Shown: positions 42,774 through 51,221 of the stretch, piece after piece
Layout: each line of letters begins with the position of its first letter
Numbering within the stretch: position 1 is the stretch's first letter
Source: Ardenticatenaceae bacterium
GTDB lineage: Bacteria; Chloroflexota; Anaerolineae; Promineifilales; Promineifilaceae
Assembly (NCBI GenBank): GCA_020634565.1
Contig: JACKBN010000002.1
Coordinates: forward strand, 558,001 to 622,000
Direction: 5' to 3'
Length of the DNA stretch: 64,000 bases
Position numbers and translations under genes: made by a program
Notes under the pieces: generated by a model
The model's database searches: none
The model's input: the letters and a program-made list of their open reading frames with translations, nothing else
Told to the model about the DNA's origin: nothing

Positions 42774-45449
42774 CTATAGTTTCACGGTAAATGTGTATTG
42801 GCCAGAGCCAACTTCGATAAAGAGTTGGTCATCGCTGTGGTAGAAGCTGCGGAGATCCGGTGCGTTTGTTAACGGCCGTTCTCCCGCAAAAATCGCTGCC
42901 GGGTCTGGGTTGGGCAACACAATGGTGGCTGTGGTGTTGGGCGGAATGGTGACCTCCAGCGTGAAGGTTTCATCAGTGAGCTGCCAGCGGCTGGCGAGAC
43001 GGCCGTATCCCGTTATCAACTCCGCCCTGGCAAAATCCAAATCGCCCCCGATTTGCGGCTGGATCACCGTGTGTTTGTAGCCCGGCCTGGTGGCATCAAT
43101 TTGCAATCCCGCCACAGCGCTGTAGAGCCAATGACCAATCGCTCCGTATGCATAATGGTTAAACGAATTCATCTCCGGGTTTTGCAGGGTACCATCGGGC
43201 CGGATGCCGTCCCAGCGCTCCCAAATGGTGGTCGCACCCTGGGTGACGGGGTAAAGCCACGACGGGCAGCTCTCTTGCAGGAGCAGGTCGTAAGCAACAT
43301 CCAGGTAGCCAAAGCGGGTGAGGACGTGGCACAGGTAGGGCGTGCCAAGGAAGCCGGTGGCCAGATGGGTGTCGCGCTCGCGAATGTTGGCGACGAGGCG
43401 GCGGGCGGCATCAGGGCGTTGCTCTTCTGGCAGCAGGTCAAACATGAGGGCTAGAACGTAGGCGGTTTGGGTGTTTGTTCCGATACGGCCGTTCACCGTC
43501 ACAAACTCATCACAAAAAGCGGCGCGTACCTGCTCGGCAACGGCCTCATACGTTTCCACATCTGCCTCCCGCTTTAGCACGCGGGCAATCTTGGCCAGGA
43601 GCGTGGCGCTGTAAGCGTAAAAGGCGGTAGCAATCAGATCCGTCTCTGTCATGCCATAGGGCGTGCCCAAATCATCCCGATCCCGCGCCAACCAATCCCC
43701 AAAGTGAAAATCGCCGGACCAGATGAAATCGTCGCCTGCCCGATTGTACACATAGGCCAGCCAGCGCTGCATCGCCGGATAATTTTCGGCGAGGACGCGT
43801 TTGTCGCCGTAGCTTAAATAAATGGTCCAGGGCACGATGATCGCCGCATCGGCCCAGCCCGCCGCGCCAAAAGCGTGATCGGGCAGCACATGCGGCGCAA
43901 CATGGGGCACCGCGCCATCGGCCCGCTGATCGTCGCGCAAATTTTGCAGCCAGCGAGTGAAAAAGGTGGCAACGTTCATGTTGAAGCAGGCAGTAGCGGC
44001 AAACGCCTGCGCGTCTCCCGTCCAACCCAGCCGCTCGTCCCGCTGCGGGCAGTCGGTGGGCACCTCCAGAAAGTTGCCGCGCTGGCCCCAGACAATGTTT
44101 TGCTGGAGCTGGTTGATGAGGGGATGGGAACATTCAAATAGGCCCGTGGCGTTGAGATCGGAGTAGAGGACAACGGCCGTAATCGCTTCTGCCGTCAGTT
44201 CAATTCCCTCAACCGCCACGTAGCGGAATCCCTGAAAGGTAAAATGAGGTTCATAAATTTCAGCACCGCCGCCGCGCAAAATGTAAGTTACTTTTTGTTC
44301 AGCGGCGCGGAGGTTGGCGGTGTACAGATTGCCATCTGCGTCCAGCACCTCGGCGTGACGCAGGGTGACGATGGTGCCTGCCTCTCCCGTTAGCTGAAGG
44401 CGCACCCGCCCAACAAGATTTTGGCCAAAGTCCACAATCGTGACGCCAGATGGGGCCTTTGTGAGACTTACAGGTGCGAGGGTGTGCATGGGGCGAACGG
44501 CCGTTCCCGTTTGCGCTACCAATTTCCCCGTTACCTCTTCATAAACACGGACCCCAGCCCAACTTGTGTCGTCAAAGCCGGGCGAATCCCAGCCGGGTTG
44601 TTTGCGGCGGGCGTCGTATCGCTCGCCCATGTAGATGTCACTGTAGCTGATGGGGCCGTCGGCAGTGGCCCGCCAGTCGGGGTTAGTGGTGATGGTTTGG
44701 GAACGGCCGTCGGCGTACTGCAATTCCAGCTGGCACAGGAAGGCCAACGTGTCTCCATATTTGTTACGCCCCTGGCCAGAAAAGTTAGCCAGATAGCCAC
44801 GATGCCAGCCATCCCCCAGGATAACGCCAAGTGCATTTTGCCCGACGGTTAGCTGATCCGTCACATCGTATGTTTGGTATTGAATGCGCTTGTGGGTGTT
44901 GGTCCAGCCGGGGGTGAAGCAATCAGGGGTGGGGAAACGGCCGTTTAACCGCAGTTCGTACAACCCTAACGCCGTCACGTACAGTCGCGCCGACACCAAC
45001 TCCTCGGCTACGGCAAACTCCGTGCGCAGCAGGGGACAGGGCTGCATTTCATCTTTGTTTTCCGCGATGTCGGGCGTGATCCACTGCGCTTGCCAATCAT
45101 CCGCTGCCAGCAAGCCCATCTCCCAAAACGCGGGTTCGCTCCAGGCTGTGCGCTGGTTCCGCTCATCCCACACAATCACTTTCCAGTAATAGCGCTGCCG
45201 CGATTGCAGGGCTGGCCCCTTGTAGTGACGCAGGAGCGACTCATTGGACGTGACCAATTTGCTGTCCCAAATGTTGCCTTTGTTGGTGGCCAACTGTTCC
45301 AGGCTATCGGCCACGATGAGGCGGTAAGCGGTTTGGGCAATGCCGCGCCGGTCGCCCGACAACTGCCAACTCAGGCGCGGTCGCGCTACGTCGAGGCCAA
45401 TGGGGTTTGTTGCGTATTCACAAAGGAGGGAGTGGATTTGGGTTGCCAT
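42774..45449 (-). CDS. Alpha-L-rhamnosidase (GH78), canonical
   Basis: 891 aa. The architecture is that of typical GH78 enzymes: an N-terminal fibronectin-like domain (ATNPIGLDVARPRLSWQLSG), Bac_rhamnosid_N (LLRTEFAVAEELVSARLYVT), a concanavalin-like domain, an alpha/alpha-six barrel and a C-terminal beta domain. The catalytic motif VPTDCPQRDERLGWTGD and the second motif ATTIWERWD followed by MNSFNHYAYGAIG are complete. No signal peptide. It probably shares a minus-strand transcript with the mannosidase downstream. It is only distantly similar to the rhamnosidase at 36684, so the two probably have different linkage preferences. Confidence 0.96.
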   Translation of the reverse strand: MATQIHSLLCEYATNPIGLDVARPRLSWQLSGDRRGIAQTAYRLIVADSLEQLATNKGNIWDSKLVTSNESLLRHYKGPALQSRQRYYWKVIVWDERNQRTAWSEPAFWEMGLLAADDWQAQWITPDIAENKDEMQPCPLLRTEFAVAEELVSARLYVTALGLYELRLNGRFPTPDCFTPGWTNTHKRIQYQTYDVTDQLTVGQNALGVILGDGWHRGYLANFSGQGRNKYGDTLAFLCQLELQYADGRSQTITTNPDWRATADGPISYSDIYMGERYDARRKQPGWDSPGFDDTSWAGVRVYEEVTGKLVAQTGTAVRPMHTLAPVSLTKAPSGVTIVDFGQNLVGRVRLQLTGEAGTIVTLRHAEVLDADGNLYTANLRAAEQKVTYILRGGGAEIYEPHFTFQGFRYVAVEGIELTAEAITAVVLYSDLNATGLFECSHPLINQLQQNIVWGQRGNFLEVPTDCPQRDERLGWTGDAQAFAATACFNMNVATFFTRWLQNLRDDQRADGAVPHVAPHVLPDHAFGAAGWADAAIIVPWTIYLSYGDKRVLAENYPAMQRWLAYVYNRAGDDFIWSGDFHFGDWLARDRDDLGTPYGMTETDLIATAFYAYSATLLAKIARVLKREADVETYEAVAEQVRAAFCDEFVTVNGRIGTNTQTAYVLALMFDLLPEEQRPDAARRLVANIRERDTHLATGFLGTPYLCHVLTRFGYLDVAYDLLLQESCPSWLYPVTQGATTIWERWDGIRPDGTLQNPEMNSFNHYAYGAIGHWLYSAVAGLQIDATRPGYKHTVIQPQIGGDLDFARAELITGYGRLASRWQLTDETFTLEVTIPPNTTATIVLPNPDPAAIFAGERPLTNAPDLRSFYHSDDQLFIEVGSGQYTFTVKL

Positions 45450-45556
45450 GTGGGCGATTTATATCTCATAACGATGGAGTTGGCACTCGTTGACTTGTTG
45501 ACAACCAGGCAAACTTTGCTACCCTACGCGCCCATTATTTGAGGAGAAGAGTGTAC

Positions 45557-47179
45557 ATGCCCAAACCCGCCGTCCTTTCACAACCCGAAGCCGCTGTTCA
45601 TTTGAAGCGGGGCTTTGACCAATTGGCCGATTTGCTGGCGATTACGCTGGGTCCCACGCAGGGCGTCATTCTGAATGATTCTAAAAATCGGAAAGAGCCG
45701 CAGATGTTGGAGGATGCTGCGACGGCGGCACGGCGGATGATTGCGCTGCCAGACCGGCGTGAAGATGTGGGGGCGATGCTGCTGCGCCATCTGGTGTGGC
45801 GGGTTCATGAAGAAGTGGGGGATGGGTCGGCGACAACGGCCGTTCTGGCCAAAGCACTCCTCAGCGAAGGGACCAAAATGGTGGCGGCGGGCGCCAACGT
45901 CATGCGCGTGCTGGCCGGAATGCGGCAGGCGGTGCAGATTGCCCTGGAAGCGATGGAGGCGATGGCCCAGCCGGTGGTTGGGCAAGAACAGTTGGCGGCG
46001 GTCGCAACGGCCGTTACCAATGAACCCGATCTCGCCTGGGTGATCGGCGAGATGTACCACTTGCTGGGTGTGGATGCGTACATCACCATCGAAAATTTTG
46101 TGTCCCCCTATTTAGAGCGCGTCTATTTGGAAGGTGGCTTCTGGCCGGGCAATCTGGTCTCCCCCTACTTAATTACCGCCCACGGTATCCAACGGGCCAT
46201 TCAGTCGGATTGTTGGGTGCTTTTGTACGACGACCATTTGCAATCAACCGACGGGTTAGCCCACATCCTGCAACTCATCTCCGAGCAAGAGAAGCAAAAC
46301 CTGCTGTTTGTAGCTCACCAAATGAATGCGGAAGCAGTCACCTATTTGGTGGCAGCTCACAGCCATCCCCAGAACAAAATTAAGATTGTGGCCACGGCGC
46401 TAAGCGTAGGCGGCGAATCAGGACGGCAAGCATTGGCTGATTTGGCTTTGCTCACGGGGGCAGAGATTTTAGGTGGTGTGGCGGGACGGCCGTTAGCCAG
46501 CGTTACGCTCGAAGATTTGGGCACTGCCAAACGCGTCGAATCCGACAAAAACGGGCTGCACGTCATCGGTGGCGGGGGGGATAAACGGGCCATCCGCGAC
46601 GAGATTGAAGCGCTGCAAACCCAGCTCAACAATCTGGATGCCAGGGCGGAAGAGCGAGAAGAGTTGCAAAAACGGCTGGCGCGCTTCTCTGGTAGCTCCG
46701 GCGTGTTGAAAATTGGCGCTCGCACCAAAGCAGAGCGACAGGTGCTGCGCCGCAAAGCAGAGCAGGGCATCAAGGCGGTGGCGGCCACCCTGGAAGGGGG
46801 CGTACTGCCCGGCGGTGGCATCGCTTATGCGCTGGCAGCCGAAAAGATCGACCCGACTTCGGCGAAAGAAATTGAAGTGCAAATGGGGATGCGGGCGGTG
46901 AAAAATGCCCTGCCCGCTCCTTTTTATCGCATTTGTGAAAACGGCAAAAAGCCTGCACCGGCGGTGGCCCTGCAACAGGTTATGGCGGCAGGGGATGGCT
47001 ATGTGTTTGACATTTTGCGTGACTGCATCGAGCCGGCCCAAGTGGCAGGGGTGATGGATGCGACTAAAGTGCTGTGCCGGGCGCTGGAAACGGCCGCCAG
47101 CGGCGCAGAAATGGCGCTCAGTGTGGATGTGACAATTTTGAAGAAAACCCCACGCACGAATTTGGGGTATGAGCCGTAA
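45557..47179 (+). CDS. Divergent GroEL/Cpn60 paralogue
   Basis: 540 aa from the ATG at 45557, ten bases after AGGAG; a GTG at 45551 is an alternative. Equatorial-domain landmarks of chaperonins are present: LAITLGPTQGVILN, VGDGSATTAVLAKALL with the ATPase aspartate, LPGGGIAYAL and GVMDATKVLCRALETAASG. The apical domain is strongly altered: the normal KAPGFGDRRKAML becomes VATALSVGGESGRQALADLALL, and EGMxFDRGYLSPYF becomes EGGFWPGNLVSPYLIT. The GGM tail is missing and no groES is nearby. It is probably not the housekeeping chaperonin; a specialised client range is inferred. It stands divergent from the rhamnosidase, with a BNR-propeller gene downstream. Confidence 0.85.
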   Translation: MPKPAVLSQPEAAVHLKRGFDQLADLLAITLGPTQGVILNDSKNRKEPQMLEDAATAARRMIALPDRREDVGAMLLRHLVWRVHEEVGDGSATTAVLAKALLSEGTKMVAAGANVMRVLAGMRQAVQIALEAMEAMAQPVVGQEQLAAVATAVTNEPDLAWVIGEMYHLLGVDAYITIENFVSPYLERVYLEGGFWPGNLVSPYLITAHGIQRAIQSDCWVLLYDDHLQSTDGLAHILQLISEQEKQNLLFVAHQMNAEAVTYLVAAHSHPQNKIKIVATALSVGGESGRQALADLALLTGAEILGGVAGRPLASVTLEDLGTAKRVESDKNGLHVIGGGGDKRAIRDEIEALQTQLNNLDARAEEREELQKRLARFSGSSGVLKIGARTKAERQVLRRKAEQGIKAVAATLEGGVLPGGGIAYALAAEKIDPTSAKEIEVQMGMRAVKNALPAPFYRICENGKKPAPAVALQQVMAAGDGYVFDILRDCIEPAQVAGVMDATKVLCRALETAASGAEMALSVDVTILKKTPRTNLGYEP

Positions 47180-47199
47180 TTAATTGAGAACTTCTACCC

Positions 47200-47276
47200 C
47201 CACCCTAACCCTCCCCCTGACAGGGGGAGGGAACGGCTCCCTCTCCCTTTGAGGGAGAGGGCTGGGGTGAGGGTGA
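47200..47276. repeat. Double-hairpin REP/MITE-like element
   Basis: An imperfect inverted repeat (CACCCTAACCC outer left, TGGGGTGAGGGTG outer right) encloses two perfect hairpins: CCCTCCCCC / GGGGGAGGG at 47209-47231 and CCCTCTCCC / GGGAGAGGG at 47239-47261. The right edge (GAGGG at 47269-47273) provides the ribosome binding site for the GTG start at 47281. The composition resembles common dispersed GC-rich repeats of environmental bacteria. Confidence 0.75.
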
Positions 47277-47280
47277 AAAG

Positions 47281-49005
47281 GTGACAACAATTAGCGCACA
47301 ACATTTTGACTGGGAATTAAAAGGGACGGTAGCCACCGGGGGCACGGTGCTCAAGGTGATGGGGGATGCGCAAGAGAAGTTGTGGGTGGCCTCCCCTGCC
47401 GGATTATTTTGTGGTGACGGCGAGCGCTGGCAGGCGGTGCGGCGCGGGGTGCCATTTTGGCGGCTGAATACGGTGTGTGTGAACGGCCGTAACCTGTGGG
47501 CCGCAGGCATGCCGGGTGGCATCATTCGCTCCAGCAATAGCGGCCAATCGTGGAGCGACTGCTGGATTGAGCAAACCGAAGCGCCTATCTTGGCCATTGC
47601 CGCTTCGCCTGACTATGCTACGGATCGCGTTTTGCTAGCCGCCACGGATGGCGATGGCATCCTGCGCTCGACAGATGGCGGGCGGCATTGGGAGCTGTCT
47701 AATTTTGGCCTGCGCGAATTTGCAGTTTTAGATGTGCTATTGGCTCCAAAAATCGGCCGTTACGAACACGCTTTTGCCATTAGCGAAACGGGCTTTTACC
47801 AGTCGCCCAATGGGGGGCGCGCCTGGCAGCTGGTTGATTTGGGCGACATTGAGCCGGCGGCGCTGGCACTCAGCCCCACTTTTGTCGAGGATCGAACCGT
47901 TTGGCTGGCTATGCTGGATGGGGCGTTATTCAAATCGGAGGATGCGGGGCAAAGTTTTGCGCTGGTGACGGACAGGTTTGAGGCGATCAACGCCCTCACC
48001 TTTGCGCCAGACGGTACGCTGCTCATTGGCACGATGGCTGGCATCGAAAGCGTTGAGGCACCAATCGCTCCGCTCCCCTCTCCAGTTTTGAGTTTGAACG
48101 TGGTAAATGGGGCCGTTTATGCCGGATTGCTGGATGGTTTGAGCGTGTCGTTGGCTAACGGCCGTTCCTGGCAATCTGTTCCGGTTCTGGCGGCGCGTCG
48201 TCTTACCTGGTATCTGCCCCAAGCGGCTGGTACCTGGTTGGCCGTCGGCCCTGAGGAAGGGGTCTGGCAAACGGCCGATGGCAGCCAAAGTTGGCAATCC
48301 ATTTGGGAAGATTTGCCGGTGCTGGCCGTGGCCGCCACGGCAGACACGGTTTGGGTGAGCGGGGTAGATGGAGTGGCCGTTTCGGCAAACCAGAGGAACA
48401 CGTGGCAGATCGTTTGGCAGCCGGAAGTGGCGGTGACGGCGTTGGCGGTGGTGAACGGCCGTCTCTGGGCCGGTGATGCATCCGGGCAAGTGTGGCAGCA
48501 AGTTGATGGGACGTGGGTGAAAACGGCCGTTCCCTTTGCGGGGCAGCAGTTGGTTGGCTTCCTCATGCCAAAGCCCGATCAATTGTTAGCCGTCAGCTGG
48601 TCGGCAAGTAGCCAGATGCTGCAACTGTGGCTGCTGGCAGAAAACGCATCTGAGTGGTCGCTCTGGTTTGAGCAAAAAGCGGGCGCGGTGCTGCCCCACG
48701 TAGCGTTGGGTGCAGCAAGTAGCTTAGTGGGGCTTGGCTCGTATGTTTATCATCTGGCGGAGGGACGCGTGCAGCGGGAGAAAGTGGGGAGTGTGGCGGG
48801 GCCGGTAACGGCCGTTTGTGCGTTGCCTGGTGGGGGGTGGGTAACGGCCGTTACGGACAAGCTGCTCTATTCCGAAGATGGCAAAGCGTGGGCAACTCGG
48901 GAAAATGAGTTGCCGGGTGAAGCGGTGGTGTCGCTGCAAGTATTGGGCAATCAGCTCATGGCGGGAACCACCGAGGGGAAGATTTGGATAACTCCTCTGC
49001 CATAA
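47281..49005 (+). CDS. BNR/sortilin-like beta-propeller protein
   Basis: 574 aa with a GTG start. It is built from repeated propeller blades with Asp-box-like sequences (SSNSGQSWSDCW, RSTDGGRHWELS, KSEDAGQSFALV, QTADGSQSWQSIW, YSEDGKAWATR), as in photosystem-stability factor, sialidase-like and sortilin-type propellers. There is no signal peptide, membrane helix or catalytic domain, so it is probably a cytoplasmic binding or scaffold protein; the function is unknown. It follows the GroEL paralogue and overlaps nothing; 13 bp separate it from the uroporphyrinogen-decarboxylase-like gene, so those two are likely co-transcribed. The ribosome binding site is borrowed from the repeat element just upstream. 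Confidence 0.8.
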   Translation: MTTISAQHFDWELKGTVATGGTVLKVMGDAQEKLWVASPAGLFCGDGERWQAVRRGVPFWRLNTVCVNGRNLWAAGMPGGIIRSSNSGQSWSDCWIEQTEAPILAIAASPDYATDRVLLAATDGDGILRSTDGGRHWELSNFGLREFAVLDVLLAPKIGRYEHAFAISETGFYQSPNGGRAWQLVDLGDIEPAALALSPTFVEDRTVWLAMLDGALFKSEDAGQSFALVTDRFEAINALTFAPDGTLLIGTMAGIESVEAPIAPLPSPVLSLNVVNGAVYAGLLDGLSVSLANGRSWQSVPVLAARRLTWYLPQAAGTWLAVGPEEGVWQTADGSQSWQSIWEDLPVLAVAATADTVWVSGVDGVAVSANQRNTWQIVWQPEVAVTALAVVNGRLWAGDASGQVWQQVDGTWVKTAVPFAGQQLVGFLMPKPDQLLAVSWSASSQMLQLWLLAENASEWSLWFEQKAGAVLPHVALGAASSLVGLGSYVYHLAEGRVQREKVGSVAGPVTAVCALPGGGWVTAVTDKLLYSEDGKAWATRENELPGEAVVSLQVLGNQLMAGTTEGKIWITPLP

Positions 49006-49018
49006 GTTGGGGTGTAAG

Positions 49019-50110
49019 ATGGCCATTGATTTTTCGGCGGCACGTTGGCAACAGATTAAAGAGACCTACCGGCAATGGTGGGCAGGGCAATTAGAACGGC
49101 CGATTGTTCCCATTCAGCTAGCCGGGCGCGATCCGGGCCGCCCAAAACCAAAGACACCATTGTTGACCCAGGCCACCTGTACCGATTTTTCTCTTTCCGC
49201 AGAAGATATTATCGACCGCATTGATTACGAATTATCCACTTATCTCTATCTGGGTGACGCGTTCCCCTACTTCAACATGGATTGCTTTGGGCCGGGGATT
49301 TTGGCGGGCATGTTGGGGGCGAAGGTAGACAACAGCAGCGGACACGTTTGGTTTTCCCCTACAGAAGATTTGCCTATCAGCGAAATTCACTTTGCTTTCG
49401 ATCCTGACAATGTGTGGTATCGGCGGTTACAGGAAATTTATGCAGCCGGTATGGAACGATGGCAAGGCATGGTGTTGCTGGGAATGACGGATTTGGGCGG
49501 CATTCTGGATGTGCTGTCTACGTTTCGCCCCAGTGAGCGGCTGTTGTTGGACCTGTATGATTATCCCGAGGAAGTGAAACGGCTCACCTGGGAAGCGCAC
49601 GAAGCCTGGCACCAGGCTTACGCAGGGCTGAATGAGGTGTTGCAACCCCTGAATCCAGGCTACTCAGATTGGTCGGGCATTTACAGTGATGTACCCTCCT
49701 ACATATTGCAGAGCGATTTTTGCTACATGATTAGCCCGGCAATGTTTAACGAGTTTGTCAAGCCAGAGCTGGAAGCAGCTTGCCAGCGTCTGCCTCGGAG
49801 TTTCTATCATTTGGACGGCGTGGGGCAGATACGGCATCTGCCTTATTTGCTGGAAATCGAGGCCCTGGATGGGGTGCAGTGGATTCCAGGAGCTGGCAAG
49901 CCAGGCTGTGGTGAGTGGCCGGAACTGTACCAGCAGATTCAGGCTGCGGGGAAGAAAATTCAGGTGTTTGAGGGGGGCTTTGATGTACTGGATACGGTAG
50001 TGGCGCAGATTGGGAGCAGTCGGGGCGTGCAGCATCATCTCATGACGGGTTCAATTGAAGAAGAGGCGAATGTGCGCCAACGTTTGGCTGATTATGGATT
50101 TGCGGTGTGA
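49019..50110 (+). CDS. Uroporphyrinogen decarboxylase-like (URO-D superfamily) protein
   Basis: 363 aa from the ATG at 49019. The URO-D/MtaA-CmuA-like barrel is suggested by LLLDLYDYPEEVKRLT, DVPSYILQSDFCYMISPAMFN, FYHLDGVGQIRHLPYLLEI and the final GVQWIPGAGKPG. These superfamily members include cobalamin methyltransferases and many proteins of unknown role encoded in sugar-degradation loci. The housekeeping hemE residues are not evident, so haem synthesis is unlikely. In this context, between a propeller protein and an AraC-regulated glycan cluster, it may act on a methylated or otherwise modified sugar; that is inference. Confidence 0.78.
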   Translation: MAIDFSAARWQQIKETYRQWWAGQLERPIVPIQLAGRDPGRPKPKTPLLTQATCTDFSLSAEDIIDRIDYELSTYLYLGDAFPYFNMDCFGPGILAGMLGAKVDNSSGHVWFSPTEDLPISEIHFAFDPDNVWYRRLQEIYAAGMERWQGMVLLGMTDLGGILDVLSTFRPSERLLLDLYDYPEEVKRLTWEAHEAWHQAYAGLNEVLQPLNPGYSDWSGIYSDVPSYILQSDFCYMISPAMFNEFVKPELEAACQRLPRSFYHLDGVGQIRHLPYLLEIEALDGVQWIPGAGKPGCGEWPELYQQIQAAGKKIQVFEGGFDVLDTVVAQIGSSRGVQHHLMTGSIEEEANVRQRLADYGFAV

Positions 50111-50132
50111 GTAGGGAAGCCTGTGGGCTTGG

Positions 50133-51035
50133 CTAGATGTTGTAATTTGTTTGGGGACTCGTGCGGAACTGGCTAGGGGATTTGCCAATAATCTTTTTGA
50201 AGAGACGAGAAAAATAGTAGGGATCGGTGTACCCCACGGCCAGGCTGATTTCGCGGATAGTTTGGCGGGTGAGGGTGAGCTGCATGCAGGCGTGCTGTAG
50301 TTTGAGATGGATGAAGTAATCCATAGGCGAATAGTCGGTTTGCTCTTTGAAGAGGCGGGCAAAGTGGGATTTGGAGAGCTGGGCATGGTTGGCCATCTGT
50401 TGCAGGGTGAGGGGTTTGTCGATGTTTTTGCGCAGATAATCCAGCGTGCCGTCTAAATTATGGAATTGACTGCTGCGTAAAGTGGGGGAAAAGAGACGAT
50501 TGTTGAAGAAAAGATGGCCAAGCAGGTGCTGGACGGTTTGGGTGATAAAGATCATGCGCTGCTGGACAAAGCTGCCCATGATGGTGTCGTAACATTCGCG
50601 GAAATGGTGTTGGAGAACGGCCGTTAACTCCGCCGAAACGGGCACCGTATATACATTCTCAGGTAATAAGCTAAAAAAATAATCAGCAACCGTGCCCTGG
50701 AGGTGCACCCATTGGATGGACCAGGGATTTTTTTCGCTGGCACCGTAGATATGGGGCAGATTGCGGGGAATGAGGACGGCTTCCCGCGCCTGTATGGGAT
50801 GGCGGACAGAGTTAACCTCTAGCCAGCCAGAACCGGCAACGCACAAAATCAGGATATGTTCTGGCGTGCCAGCGGGTCGTTCGCGGTAATGGTAGCGTGC
50901 TTCAGGATACCAGCCGATGTCGGTGACGATGAGCTGCCGGAGGAGGAAGTGCTGAGATAGCTCAGCCAGCAGGGGACGGGGGATGACGTGCAGAATTTGG
51001 CCAGCAAAGTCCTCTTCTTTACGAATGGTGGTCAT
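50133..51035 (-). CDS. AraC-family transcriptional regulator
   Basis: 300 aa. An N-terminal cupin-type ligand domain (about 20-140; HILILCVAGSGWLEVNSVRH, VLIPRNLPHIYGA) and a C-terminal double helix-turn-helix (about 200-295; LQQMANHAQLSKSHFARLFK, ISLAVGYTDPYYFSRLFKK). Such regulators usually activate sugar genes when the sugar binds the cupin. It is divergent from the DUF5107/TPR gene; the 186-bp gap holds a strong palindrome at 51120-51139, which may be its or another regulator's site. Confidence 0.95.
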   Translation of the reverse strand: MTTIRKEEDFAGQILHVIPRPLLAELSQHFLLRQLIVTDIGWYPEARYHYRERPAGTPEHILILCVAGSGWLEVNSVRHPIQAREAVLIPRNLPHIYGASEKNPWSIQWVHLQGTVADYFFSLLPENVYTVPVSAELTAVLQHHFRECYDTIMGSFVQQRMIFITQTVQHLLGHLFFNNRLFSPTLRSSQFHNLDGTLDYLRKNIDKPLTLQQMANHAQLSKSHFARLFKEQTDYSPMDYFIHLKLQHACMQLTLTRQTIREISLAVGYTDPYYFSRLFKKIIGKSPSQFRTSPQTNYNI

Positions 51036-51119
51036 AAGCGCCTCTAAATCAGAAGATAGTCCAGTATATCATAGCTTGTTCCATTGTCGTAGGGCGGCTG
51101 CCATGTTAGATTGTGTATA

Positions 51120-51139
51120 CATTCTGTGCACACAGAATG
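51120..51139. promoter_or_regulatory. Palindromic operator in the divergent araC-type / DUF5107 gap
   Basis: Near-perfect palindrome with half-sites CATTCTGTG and CACAGAATG around a 2-bp centre, 81 bp before the DUF5107 start. AraC proteins usually bind direct repeats, so a different regulator is equally possible. Confidence 0.5.
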
Positions 51140-51221
51140 CGAAGAGTGACCCATCTAAACAAACATAACTGCATAAAATTGAACCGATCTGCATAATTTT
51201 GGTTAGCAGGAACAGGAACAA

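Noticed and set aside
49019..50110. Considered as hemE (haem synthesis)
   Set aside because: Only superfamily-level similarity, no other haem genes, and placed in a glycan locus.
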